A stretch of 64,000 bases of DNA from positions 39,014,274-39,078,273 of the forward strand of contig JANAVB010015600.1 in NCBI GenBank assembly GCA_029216955.1, in the 5' to 3' direction. The notes under the pieces are model-generated. The model worked only from the letters and a program-made list of their open reading frames with translations. It was not told the DNA's origin and ran no database searches. Made by a program: the position numbers and the translations under genes. Below, piece by piece: positions 21,666 through 32,124 of the stretch; position 1 is the first letter of the stretch; every line of letters begins with the position of its first letter. This DNA comes from Iris pallida. Lineage: Eukaryota > Streptophyta > Magnoliopsida > Asparagales > Iridaceae.

Positions 21666-22094
21666 CCCCGAAATTGGGTTTCTCAGCAATTTCCACTTTC
21701 TTAAAGTTGAGTCATTGTCTTCTACCTCAATCTGGCTGGGCCAGAGCCACCACTAAAATTACTTTTAACAACAAACACAACCGAACTTAAATGACTTTTG
21801 TGGTCGGTGGCAGATCCACATATGAGGCATTATTTTTGAACCCCTTTATAATTGTGTCCCAAGTGACTCTTAAAAAAATAATATTATTATACTAAAAAAA
21901 ATTGAAGACATTGTTTCCGAACCCCTTTATAATTGTGCCCCAAGTGACTTTATAATTATACCCCAAGTGAATTATAATTCTAGATCCGCTAGTGCTTGTG
22001 GTTACCAATATGAGGTATAAGATCCTGACTAGATGACAGACTAGATGACGGAAGATTAGTGAATCGAACCACGGAAACCAAAAGACCTGGATAA
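21666..22094. other. Unassigned spacer with a 31-bp direct repeat
   Basis: A sequence beginning gaacccctttataattgtg and ending ccaagtgact occurs at about 21838-21868 and 21919-21949, with a partial third copy (tataattataccccaagtg) following. Nothing else was recognised. Confidence 0.5.
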
Positions 22095-22481
22095 CATATT
22101 ATTTCCTTCATTTATAAAATAGTGGGAGTTGGAGAACAGTGGATCCAAAAGGCATGCAATACAACATGTACAAAGTCTCGTGCGTACAGAGCATATTACA
22201 AAAAAAAAAAATTGCTACAAGAACTAAGGTATTTATTACATCTTTTGTTACAGTAACTATACCATTTCTGCTGGAACAAACTTCCTTCATCAATCAAACT
22301 TCTAAAGGAGAACGATTGACAAACTTTTAATTGATCACTTCACTGCAATATTATTTCAATAAACTGGCTTTTTAGTTTCAGTCTGAGACTCCGAATGACA
22401 CTTCAGTTCAATAAAGGTTATAGAACGACGAGGGGATGGAACAGTAGCAAAAAAAAAGCAGGGAAAAGAACCACTTGTGAA

Positions 22482-22742
22482 TCAATCCTCCTCTAAGTTT
22501 ATAGAGTCCTTGAACTTCCCGTACAAGATCTTCTTCAGAGCAGCCATCTGCGACACCACCGACTCCCTCTCTTCCTGCAGCCTCTCCAGCTCCTTGTCAG
22601 CATCCTCTTTCATCTTCTCCAACCGACTCTCCACATCCTCCCTCGGCATGTGCGCGAAAACCTCACCGATCTGGAACCTCACCACATCCTCGTCCGAAAG
22701 GATTAGCTCGTTGCCAGCATCCTCTAAACTCTCATTCGCCTC
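22482..22742 (-). CDS. PFD4: Prefoldin subunit 4, terminal exon (partial gene)
   Basis: The minus-strand exon encodes ~86 residues ending [16 protein letters not shown] before TGA (22482-22484). Its beginning ([20 protein letters not shown]) and end are characteristic of plant prefoldin subunit 4. Prefoldin is a hexameric cytosolic chaperone that hands unfolded actin and tubulin to the CCT chaperonin. The exon is preceded by an acceptor-like tactgcag at 22743-22750, so the coding sequence begins at 22742 (GAG GCG AAT). The remaining residues form the C-terminal coiled-coil helix ([19 protein letters not shown]). The upstream exons, expected at higher coordinates, were not found in the window. 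It is either a gene with a very long, transposon-filled intron or a separated fragment. The frame itself is intact. Confidence 0.88.
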   Translation of the reverse strand, partial: EANESLEDAGNELILSDEDVVRFQIGEVFAHMPREDVESRLEKMKEDADKELERLQEERESVVSQMAALKKILYGKFKDSINLEED

Positions 22743-22853
22743 CTGCAGTAAGCATTGAGAACAACCAAGTCCAAGAATAAATTTGAGTTTGTTTGACTGT
22801 TAAATCTTCTAAAGAGGACTTTCTGTGCTCCAGAGTGCATAAGTAGGCATGCC

Positions 22854-23402
22854 TAAAGATGCAGCTCCGGCCAGGCCGCTGCGCTGGCCCGCCAACATCA
22901 CAGAAAAGGATCTGTGCCGGCAAGGCCCGACACGGATGGATTTTCACACAGCGCAGGGCCAGGCCGGGTCGAGAAAAATAGGGATCCGGGCTGGCCCAGC
23001 CCGCATGAATGTGCGTGCAGTTCATGGCAAAGGCCATGCCGGTCCAGCACGGCCTAAAGCTCGGCACGGATATCCGTTGGCATGGCAAGACAACCCATTT
23101 TCACTAAATGGACGTATATTTTTACCAACCCCCAACCCCCCCTCCCCCCCAAAAGTTAATTATTTATATCACTCTTATGGGAATATTTTGGTCATTTTTT
23201 TATATCAAAATGACCAAACTATCCCCCAGCGGCCCGCATGTAGTCAAGCTGACACCCAAAAGGTTGTGCCTTGTGCCGTGTTGTGCCTCTCAATCGCATT
23301 TTCCGGCCCAGTACGATACATCAAATTACACGGGCTGTGCGGGCCGACCCTGGGCACCGATGCAGCCCGGATCTTTCGGGCCATGCAGGACCTGCACCTC
23401 TA
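22854..23402. mobile_element. hAT-like non-autonomous element, 549 bp, with 8-bp target duplication
   Basis: The left end TAAAGATGCAG and reverse-complemented right end TAGAGGTGCAG form inverted termini, and subterminal regions are rich in GGCCCG/CGGGCC motifs, as in many plant hAT elements. Flanks GGCATGCC (22846-22853) and GGCATGTC (23403-23410) match at 7 of 8 bases. It lies ~110 bp upstream of the prefoldin exon on that gene's strand, therefore in its presumed intron. There is no transposase frame. Confidence 0.8.
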
Positions 23403-24875
23403 GGCATGTCTACATCTATTATAACTAATATATACTTGCTGTCTGTATTACAGCAGGTTTTCAAGAATGAATACATGCTGTCTACCTAATACACAAAACG
23501 ATAGAGCTCAATTTTGTCCTGTATGATGCCCTAAAGAAATTTAGCTCCTCACACAAACTTAAGCACATCCACTACTATTGGCTCAGGCACCTCAAGTATT
23601 TCGTAAAACAAGTAGAACAGTTGATCCTCTTAGCACCGCAGCAAAGAGAAGGGAAATGAGATGGATCTCTTCACTTTTGTGACGATGATACTGTCATGAT
23701 TCATAAATATTGCCTGCATGTTGCAATGACAGTAGAGGACATGATTCCCAGACTACTAATCGTTTGCACATGATGTGACAAGTGATAATTCGAAAAGGTG
23801 TCTTGATAATATAGTCAAGAAATACTTTCAAATTTATTCTTTCAACTAGATCACCTGTTAATATGAAATTTACTGCATTTCCCTACTCAGTCCTAAACTA
23901 TTACTTGAGAGCCTCTAGCAATCTCTGAAGCACTCCATGCAGAGGTTAAGGAGGGATAAGCTTAACTTTAACTGTTTACTACTAAAAGGCAGATTTCCCT
24001 CAACTGTTGTACCTAAACTATAACTTGAGAACCTCGAGCAATCCATGCTGATATCATCTCCCTCAACTGTCCTACAAGTAGGCCAAGTTAATACTTTGTA
24101 CTATAAGAATATCCATATGGTTCTGGCTTGATCTTCAGTCCTGGTTCAACTGGTTAGAAAACTGACAAAACAATGTCTTTTTTACAATTTAACTAGAGCA
24201 AAATTTCCTCTCCCTACTCCTCTCTCTCTCTCATCTCCATTTTCTCCCTTGCTTGTCCATGTGTTCTCTATTGTAATGATCCTAAATATAGATTCCATCT
24301 AGATTCACAAATATAAGGCAACTAGAGTTTATCACATGCATATTTACATAAAAAATTCAAGTTTACCAAGTATGATGAATAATATTAGCCTACAAAATTT
24401 TCTTCTGTGTTGGCATTATTAGTAAATAATTATAATAAGGCATGTACAAACAGTGTAATTAGGTTAGGTTTTGCATGCATCAAGTGGTAGTCCGTAGATT
24501 ATATTTTAATATGTATAATGTAATTTGGAAGTTTGATCCTGACATTTTAATTTCAATCACCTATGTGTCTTCTGGACCCTCTCCCTCTCCATCTCCATCT
24601 CCTTGTGATTGGTCTAGATTTTTGGAGTCTTTACAGAGCATCTTAAACATTTCCAGTGTATCGGTAAAGACCAATATTTGCAATCACTTTCAAAAATAAA
24701 ACAAAACACCTCATACATATATGCTTCAACTGGTACCAAAAGCATTATCTTTATCTCAGTCCCTTCATACCATATCATTGTGTTTTCATATTAAAAGGGT
24801 TTTTTCCCCCCTTAAAGCCTTTGATTAATTCCATGAAGACGAGTAAAACAAAATGCGCCTTTAAGATCCTTGTCC

Positions 24876-24917
<42 letters not shown>
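24876..24917. repeat. (TAA)n microsatellite
   Basis: Fourteen consecutive TAA/ATA units. Confidence 0.95.
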
Positions 24918-25080
24918 CCATGCTTTCTCCCTTGGGTTCCGTCATGGAGCATAAGAAAGATCCAGAAGAGATTAGACAGTTTTTATGACCACTCGTCAAC
25001 CTGAAGTCAACTCTCGACACATTGCCTATTTTTTCTTTCCCATTTTAGGAGTCTTGGAGATGGCCCTAAACAGTGCTGAC

Positions 25081-25145
25081 TGTAAGACAAGGATTCATGC
25101 AGCTAACCCAAAAAAAGCTGGGTTACAGGGTTTTGTTGTTGTCAA
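25081..25145 (+). mobile_element. Au-SINE-like 3' end
   Basis: The block ggattcatgcagctaaccc ... gctgggttacaggg ... ttttgttgttg has the layout of the 3' half of the widespread plant Au-type SINE (attcatgtagccgacccc ... ggcttagttgttgttg). The 5' tRNA-like half is not apparent. This is by memory of the family. Confidence 0.5.
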
Positions 25146-26245
25146 GTTGCAGATGAAAATCATCAAATCTTTTTTAATAATAAGAAGTGCAGCAAAATTT
25201 GAGAACTCAACAAATTTCCAAATTATAGTATAAAAGGATCTCTAGGAGATGATAATAAACATGAAAAAAATTAATTATCACCAGAAACCACCAAAGGTGA
25301 ATAATCTGAGATACATCACCATGACCCACCTTGTGTTGCAAATTGACAGCTAAATTAATGTTCATGCACATAATTTGCTAATGTATTTGGTTCTTGGAGT
25401 CACAGTAACAGAGGAGATACAGAGTCCATAGAAGGATCTCAGATGAAAATAAAGAAACAACAAATTAGGAAATTTCCCTTGTTTCTTTTTTCTTTATTGG
25501 AACAGTACGCCTAGGTGGTAGTTGACAGCAGTACTAGACGTGGCATTTCTTTTCTATTTTTCACAACAGATGAGTCCAAATCAGAGCAACCTTGTACACG
25601 GAATGGAAGTAGCTGAATCATTGTGAACACTACTTCAAGTCCAATTGAGCTAATAAACTCTACCCATATGACACGGTACGGAAGCCAATTAGTTCAGGGT
25701 TTATAATCATAAGAGATATGACCTTCCATATAAATATGTCTTTCATATAAAATGCCCTACAGTGGAAAATGACAGAATATTACATACTAACTAGACACAT
25801 ATCAAAGAAAATAAGACAAAAAGATTCCTAATCACATGCAATACCTTTCTACATCCAAATAATGACTCTACTTTCCTTTTCTCACCGAGCTTCCCTTATA
25901 GATCATGTACAAATAATGTTAACAGAGACTTATGATGTAAAGTTGCATCCTTTGATGAACCCTTCCATCGTATACTACATGTGTTCCAGCTAACTATCAT
26001 TCCCGAGTAAAGGCTTGATGATGATGTAGTAAACAATGCTTGGTAGGTAGGAAGATGTTAAAGATGTTGGACCAAAGGTAGAAGAAAGTAAAATGGCAAT
26101 AGAGAAAATAGAAGATAAGCCAACAAGCTAAAAACTTATAAATCAAGTGATAAATTAGCATAAGTAGAAATACTAATAGCAAGAACGATAATTGGAATTT
26201 CCTCTATTTATTTACTAGGACCCCCTTGAAATTGGTTGATCAAAA

Positions 26246-26247
26246 TT

Positions 26248-26285
<38 letters not shown>

Positions 26286-26460
26286 TCTCTCACTCTCTCT
26301 CATTAATGACTGAGATAAGGTCAGTCATTAATGACCGTCTATGTCATGGGCTACTAGCACCAAGACCCCTCCCGTTTAATTACTGCCCAGGCAGGGATTC
26401 AAACCCACGCCCACTCCCCTCCCTCCCTTACTAGTGTCGCCACTAGACCACCCCTTGGTG
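26246..26460 (-). mobile_element. tRNA-derived SINE-like element with CT/GA tail
   Basis: On the minus strand a pol III A-box-like TGGTCTAGTGG (26440-26450) is followed 34 bases later by a B-box-like GGTTTGAATCC (26395-26405), the spacing of a tRNA-type internal promoter. Downstream is a non-tRNA body, with tgactgaccttatctcagtc near 26300-26325, and then a (GA)n tail (26249-26303 on the plus strand as CT). A clear target duplication was not found. Confidence 0.6.
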
Positions 26461-27648
26461 CTACAAATAGATCAAGACTTAAGTTATAAGTTGGGTACTC
26501 CACAGGATGAGGCTGATCAATTTTGGCTGAAACATCACAATTTCACACAGGACTTGAGATTTGGGCAAAAAATCAGGTAACCTTTGTTTTGTGTAAAATT
26601 TGAAGCTGAATTTTCAATTGCTTAACTATTAAATACACTCAAATAGATGACCAGTAAAGTAGTACTCGACACGAGTCAGCAGTCCTAGTCTGAATACAAG
26701 GTCTGAACCTGTCCAGAGTGCTAATCCAAATTGTGAGCTGACTTCATAAATCAATATTTTAGAATCTGAAAATTCCAACCAACTAGTAATCAGACATCAA
26801 CATTTAAAGAATCAATTTGAGTTCACTGTCCAGGAGCAATTTAGTCATGAAATGGGTCGGAGGAATCTAGAATAATCATGCATCCGAAGTAAACAATTAC
26901 TATAAATTAACATAATAGACATCTTGCTACTTGATAATAGTATGGGATTAATGTCAGTACCAAGAGATGGCATAAATCGTGAAGCCTATGGATTAAATAA
27001 ATAATCTACAAAGTTTTAGAGTCCTTGGAAACTGAAAGAGAGTATAAACATTAAACATCTCCCAAATATATCTTATCAAACAAAAATTTCCTTATTATGC
27101 AAATCCAAACAAAAACTGATGATGTTCAAAAACAAAAACGGATGATGTTCCACACAGATGTACCTAGTTAGTCCAACTGAACTAAACCCCTTTCTTAAAC
27201 AGACGAATACTCCAGTCCCTCGATCAGACCTTTAGAAAGACCTGCTTGTGGTTTCCCCAGCTAAACCCTCTAATGCTCGAGTCAAATTGAGCGCTAGAAG
27301 CAATATAAATTACCATAAATGTTGAATAATTGAATCGCATACCACTAGATTGATTTTCAAGTCTTTTTAAGAGGGCCGATCTAGAGTAATGAGACAAGGC
27401 CTAAAACTCTTACAATGGAAGTTTCTCCTTCTAATTGAATACGCACTGGCATGTGATTGGCCACGAGTCTTTAAGGAGGTCACAACTAAATTAGATGGCA
27501 TTTAGACTTTGGACTCGGGCAGACCCATTACCCAGTTCAGACCTTCCCACATTGTTCCCCTATCAAATGCCCCCTACTATCATGACCAGCACTACTATCA
27601 TGACTAGCAAGATATTGATTGAGCAAAGCAAAAAATATCTCACTTCTA
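26461..27648. other. Unassigned AT-rich stretch
   Basis: No coding frame, element ends or notable repeats were recognised. Confidence 0.5.
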
Positions 27649-27879
27649 GGGCCCGTTTGGTTTGCAGGATTGGACAACGTAATGTAATTGGCATTACGTT
27701 GTCAATCTAACTCGGGTGTGTGGTTGGACAAAAAAAAATTAGATGTAATGTAATCGCGATTACAAGTTTGATTACATTACATTAGTTTCTTCTAAACTCA
27801 ATTACATCATAAAACCTATGTAATCGCAATTACATTACAACTTAAGCGGAAGGTTGGTATGCTATAATTTGGCCTTTTT

Positions 27880-28569
27880 GTTCGTTTTTGGTCATTTTTT
27901 GTTGTTTTTGTATGTTTTTTGTCATTTTTGATCGTTTTTGTCGTTTTTTTGTTGTTTTTGTTCGTTTTGTCATTTTTGTTTGTTTTTTTTGCCGTTTTTG
28001 TCCTTTTTGTTGTTTTTTTCCGATTTTTGTCATTTTTGTTCATTTTTTGTCATTTTTGTTCGTTTTTGGTTGTTTTTTTTCGTTTTTTTTTTCCTTTTGT
28101 TGTTGTTTTTGCCCTTTTTTCGTTTTGTTCGTTTTTTGCCTTTTTTATTTTTTTGGTTGTTTTTTGTTGTTTTTGCTCGTTTTGGGTCTTTTTTCGATTT
28201 TTGGTCGTTTTTGCACATTCTTGGCCATTTTTTGTCGCTTTTGCACTTTTTAAATCTTTTTTTGTCGATTTTGTGTTTGTGTTTTTGTCATTTTTGTTCG
28301 TTTTTGTTTATTTTTTGTCGTTTTTGCTCGTTTTGGGCCCTTTTTTTCGATTTTTGGTCGTTTTTGCACATTCCTGGCCATTTTTTGTCGCTTTTGCACT
28401 TTTTTGTCAATTTTGTACATTTTTTGTCGGTTTTGCACTTTTTTTTATTAGTTTTGCTTTATTTGCATGTCTTTTGCCTTTTTGCACGCTTTTTTCTTAT
28501 CGTTTTTGGTCAATTTTTTACGTTTTTTATCGATTTTTGTCGGTTTTGCACATTTTTTGCCATTTTTGC
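27880..28569 (+). repeat. T-rich quasi-periodic array, left part
   Basis: Runs of four to nine T are separated by short islands such as gtcg, gttcg, gtcat and gcc, giving a nearly A-free plus strand with a repeat step of roughly 9-15 bases. Longer near-repeats occur, e.g. the block ctcgttttgggtc...cacattcttggcc near 28170-28230 recurs near 28327-28380. Phe-rich open frames are a by-product. Confidence 0.85.
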
Positions 28570-29483
28570 ATTACAACTTAATACCCTCAACTATTTCAGT
28601 TTTTCAACTTGATACCCTCAACTTTGATAGGTACTAACTTGATACCCTGAATTTTTTTTGACAAAATTGCCCCTCTCCTCCAACACCCCCCCCCCCCCCC
28701 CGGTCGACGAGCTCCCCCCCCTCCTCTCCCGCCGGCGAACTTCCCCCCCTCCTGCATCCGGCCGACGACCTCCCCCCCACGCCCAAGGTTGTGAAAAGCG
28801 CTAGGCGCCTAGCGCCTAGCCCACCTAGGCGGGTGCCTAGGCGGACGCCTAGATCTAGGCGGTTCAAAAAAATAAAAAGAATCCAAAAAAATCTACTAAA
28901 AATTGCAGAAAAAATCCATAAAACCCCAAAACATGCATAGTTGGATGTCAGGGGGATTAGACGGGCGCCTAAGCGGACATCGGGCAGACACCCAGCGCCT
29001 AGCGCCTAGGCGGTCTAGGCGGACGCCTTTTAGAACAGAGCCCACGCCGGCGACCTTCACCCCCTCCACCAAAACCCCCCTCCCTCCCACCGGTGACCTT
29101 CCCCACCCCCTCCCCCCTCCCTCCCGTCGGCAACCTCCCCTCCCCCTCCAGCTCGCAAACTCTCCTCCCCCCACCCCGCGTTGGCGTGCCCGGAGTTGCG
29201 CGAGGCGGCGGAATCGCACGCTTGGGAAGCAGCCGGAGGCGACGGTGGGGGGGGGGGCACGGGGCCACGGCCACGGGGAGGGGTGTACTAGGGCGGCGCC
29301 GGGGAGGTAGGGTGGTGGGGGGGGGCTCGCGGGGAAGGAGTTAGGAGGGGTAATTTTGTCATTTTTAAAATTTCGGATATCAATATAAAATTATTATATA
29401 GTTGAGGGTATTAAGTTAGTACCTATCAAAGTTGAGGGTATCAAGTTGAACATTTTAGATAGTTGAGGGTATCAAGTTGTAAT
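28570..29483. mobile_element. Long inverted-repeat element, ~0.9 kb
   Basis: The left arm starts attacaactt-a-ataccctcaa and repeats aacttgataccctcaac. The right arm is its inverse (gttgagggtatcaagttg, ending gttgtaat). The similarity of the arms extends for about 120 bp to acaaaattgcccct and its complement. The GC-rich centre includes poly-C/poly-G runs (28685-28702, 29248-29258) and is interrupted by the hAT-like MITE at 28784-29040. It sits within the T-rich array, which continues on both sides. No target duplication was identified. Confidence 0.75.
28784..29040. mobile_element. hAT-like MITE, 257 bp, with 8-bp target duplication
   Basis: Perfect 8-bp flanks CCCACGCC occur at 28776-28783 and 29041-29048. 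The ends CAAGGTTGTGAAAAGCGC and (reverse complement) CTCTGTTCTAAAAGGCG are imperfect inverted repeats, and the subterminal regions consist of palindromic GCGCCTAGGCG/CCTAGGC motifs. It resembles the element at 6069-6468. Confidence 0.9.
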
Positions 29484-29489
29484 TTAGCC

Positions 29490-30170
29490 TGTTATTTATC
29501 GATTTTTGTCGATCTTGTACGTTTTTGACCATTTTTCACGTTTTTATCGTCTTTTATCGTTTTCGGTCGATTTTGCACTTTTTTGTCGCTTTTTTTTTAT
29601 CCTTTTTTGCTTTTTGGGTCTTTTTTCACTTTTTTTTTGTCGTTTATGCTCGTTTTTTCTTTTTGTTTGTTGTTTTTGTCGTTTTTGTTCCCTTTTTTTT
29701 CGTTTTTGGATTTTTTTTTTACAAGTTTTTTAATCTTTTTGTCGTTTTTTGCTCGTTTAATTCCCTATTGTTTTTGGTCTTTTTTCGTATTTTCGTTTTT
29801 TGTCATTTCTGTTCCTTTTTATCGTTTTTTATTTTTTTTTTTGCTCTTTTTTTATTGTTTTTTGTCGTTTTTTTCATTTTTTGTCGTTTTTGTTCGTTTT
29901 TTTGCCCTTTTTGTTTTTGGCCGTTTTTCGTCTTTTTTTTTCCTTTCATTTATTGTTTTTTTGTCATTTTTTTTGTTTTAAGTCATTTTTTTATCATTAT
30001 TGGTCACTTTTTATGGTTTTCACATTTTTGATTTTTTTGTCGTTTTTCTTTTTTATCGCTTTTTCATTTTTGGTTTTTTCCTTCCGTTTTGTTCGTTTGT
30101 CATTTTTTGTATTTTTTATTTTTTGTCGTTTTTTTTTTCGTTTTTGGTCTTTTTTAGCAGAAAACAAACC
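29490..30170 (+). repeat. T-rich quasi-periodic array, right part
   Basis: Continuation of the array at 27880-28569 after the inserted element: same gtcgttttt/gttcgtttttg step and same strand bias, with longer T runs toward the right. Confidence 0.85.
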
Positions 30171-30469
30171 ATTTTCCCCTTATTTATTTTACTATTTATT
30201 TTTAGTTTTTTTCTTTTTAAATTTTTTAAAAAATTTAGTGATCCACTTTTTTAATTTTATGTTGTATTTAAAAAAATATTAAATTAGAAACTTAATTATA
30301 TTACATGGTAAACCAAACATATGAATGCAATTGAAATTACATTACATGGTTTGATTACATGTTTCAACCAAACATAGTAATGTAATTGTAATTCTATTAC
30401 ATTACAAACTCAATTACATTACAAATCCAATTCCTTTACGATTACATTACAATGAACCAAACGCAACCC

Positions 30470-32124
30470 TAGTTTAATTAGTCGATTTCAAGAGAATTTT
30501 TTAAGTCGTTAATGATGACTGATTGGAGATATTCTCAGGGATTATAAAAAATAAAGACCATTGTTGGACCTAATCATCATGAATCTTCACATTCCACTTT
30601 AATAGGGGAAGGAAAAGACGGCCTTGCTAAAGAGGGAGATATGGATTATTGATTTACCAACTGGACTTAAGATTGTCAGTTTTGAGAGAGCGTTTTTACA
30701 GTGTCAGTTCACTACTATAAGGGGAGATTCATAGTGGAGTCAACTTCTTGTGATTGTTGGATCGGTAGGATCATTGTGAAGTTTTCCTGCCTTTTTCGTT
30801 TTCCTCTTTCTTTCCGGTGAATTATTATCCCTCCCCACAATTCTCTTCACCCAATAATCCTTCTGATAGATCTAAGCCAATTCTTGTAGTCTAAAGTAGT
30901 CTCTCTCTTTTTTGAGCCGCTCTTTTAAGGTCTCTCCCTCAGAAAGGGACCCTCATAGTCATCCAAGAAGTCAAGAAAGAGATGCGGAGCAATCCCCTCA
31001 GTCTGAGCAATTGACTATGCTGATCTCTTATGTTTTTCCTCTTTCTTGGAAGGATGTTCAAATAGCCCTTGCTCTTATCCCAAGAAGAATTGGAACTCTG
31101 TCCAAAACTAATAACATATTTATAAAAAATTACCAAGTTTTCATAAATAATCTGGCAGCGACGATGTTTTCCGAATTCAAAGTTAAAAATGATCATTTTT
31201 CCCTCGTATTAAATCAAAGCACAATAAATCGTGTTTTCTGTGTTTGGTTAATTAAAGAACTAAAAATGGACTAGGACGCAAATAGAGATTACAACTAGCC
31301 TAGCTAAGTTTGTAAACCTAATGCTGAGTCAATCTCTCGAATGTAGGAATTCGAGGACGACTCTAACTTCCCGTCTCGAAGTCTTCTACCTCTCCAGTCA
31401 TTTCCTTGAGGCAAGTATAGTTTATGTTAGTTTACAGTTATTTATTTAATCGCTTTACTGCATGTCTAAACCACGATGCAAACACGAAACTCTCTCCGAG
31501 AGTACTGTACTGTAACTACTGGGGACTAGGGAATAGCGTAATGATTATGACCACTACTGTAACAAAAACCCCTTATCCTTCCTGTAACAAACCTAAGCCG
31601 GTCATATTTCATTGCCTGTTCAAATCACTGTTTTTACTGTAACAAACTGTTCATGTTTTAAAACTGTTTAGAACTGCATGATTCTATTACTTATTTAACT
31701 GTTTAAAAATTAGCATGAATTGTACTTTGCTCCCTCCTGACTGGAGATATATTTTTAGGGGATATTGAGGATACAGATCGGTTTTACAACAGCTACTACG
31801 ACCCTGTGTTGTACCCGGTTGTGCTGCCAGAGTCCCCACAGGAGGACGTTGGGACTGAGGCCGATGATCAGGCCGATAGATAGATTTTTCTTTTTCTGCA
31901 TTTTGTTATTTCAAATTCTGTATTTCCTTTCAGAACAGTTTCATTTGTATTTAAATTCAGTTTAATAAAGTTTATTTCCGAAGTTGAGTTGTGACAAATA
32001 GTTGTGTTGTTGTATGGTTACCTGCTACTGAACAGCTTACTGCCGCCGTCTCAACAACGGTGCAGGCTGGGCATGATCCGGTTCGACCCAATTAGTTGGG
32101 ATCGCGTCGTGACATGTTTTCAGT
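30470..32124. other. Unassigned stretch, possibly an old Gypsy LTR
   Basis: No convincing coding frame. A gaattcgaggacgac motif near 31349 and the terminal-looking gttgggatcgcgtcgtgaca near 32095-32113 recall the pol 3' end and LTR 3' end of chromovirus-type Gypsy elements. This is from memory and weak. A second, similar copy, cagttgggatcgggtcg, follows at about 32119-32128, right at the join with the Tat pol fragment. Confidence 0.35.

Larger units (their letters stand above)
23411..26240. other. AT-rich non-coding stretch, possibly intron
   Basis: No exon-like frame was recognised on either strand. It contains a CT-rich run near 24225, a (TAA)n microsatellite at 24876-24917 and an old SINE-like tail near 25081. 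If the prefoldin gene is intact, this would be its intron; nothing in the sequence proves that. Confidence 0.5.
27649..30469. mobile_element. Outer inverted-repeat element (Tourist/Harbinger-like ends), ~2.8 kb with nested insertions
   Basis: The left end GGGCCCGTTTGGTT and reverse-complemented right end GGGTTGCGTTTGGTT form inverted termini, preceded by CTA on both sides (3-bp CTA duplication if the right end is placed at 30468). The subterminal 150 bp on each side carry repeated taatgtaattg/caattacattac motifs in opposite orientations. The interior is almost entirely a T-rich array, itself interrupted by the element at 28570-29483. There is no transposase. The superfamily assignment rests on the terminal sequence only. 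Confidence 0.6.

Noticed and set aside
28634..29344. GC-rich frames in the centre of the long inverted-repeat element
   Set aside because: Compositional by-products of poly-C/poly-G and CCTAGGC repeats, interrupted by the MITE.
27919..30254. Phe-rich frames of up to ~220 codons
   Set aside because: Direct translation of the T-rich array; repetitive F/S/V/L sequence in all three forward frames.
22750..32124. Upstream exons of the prefoldin gene
   Set aside because: Looked for minus-strand sequence encoding the conserved N-terminal helix of subunit 4; nothing convincing seen.
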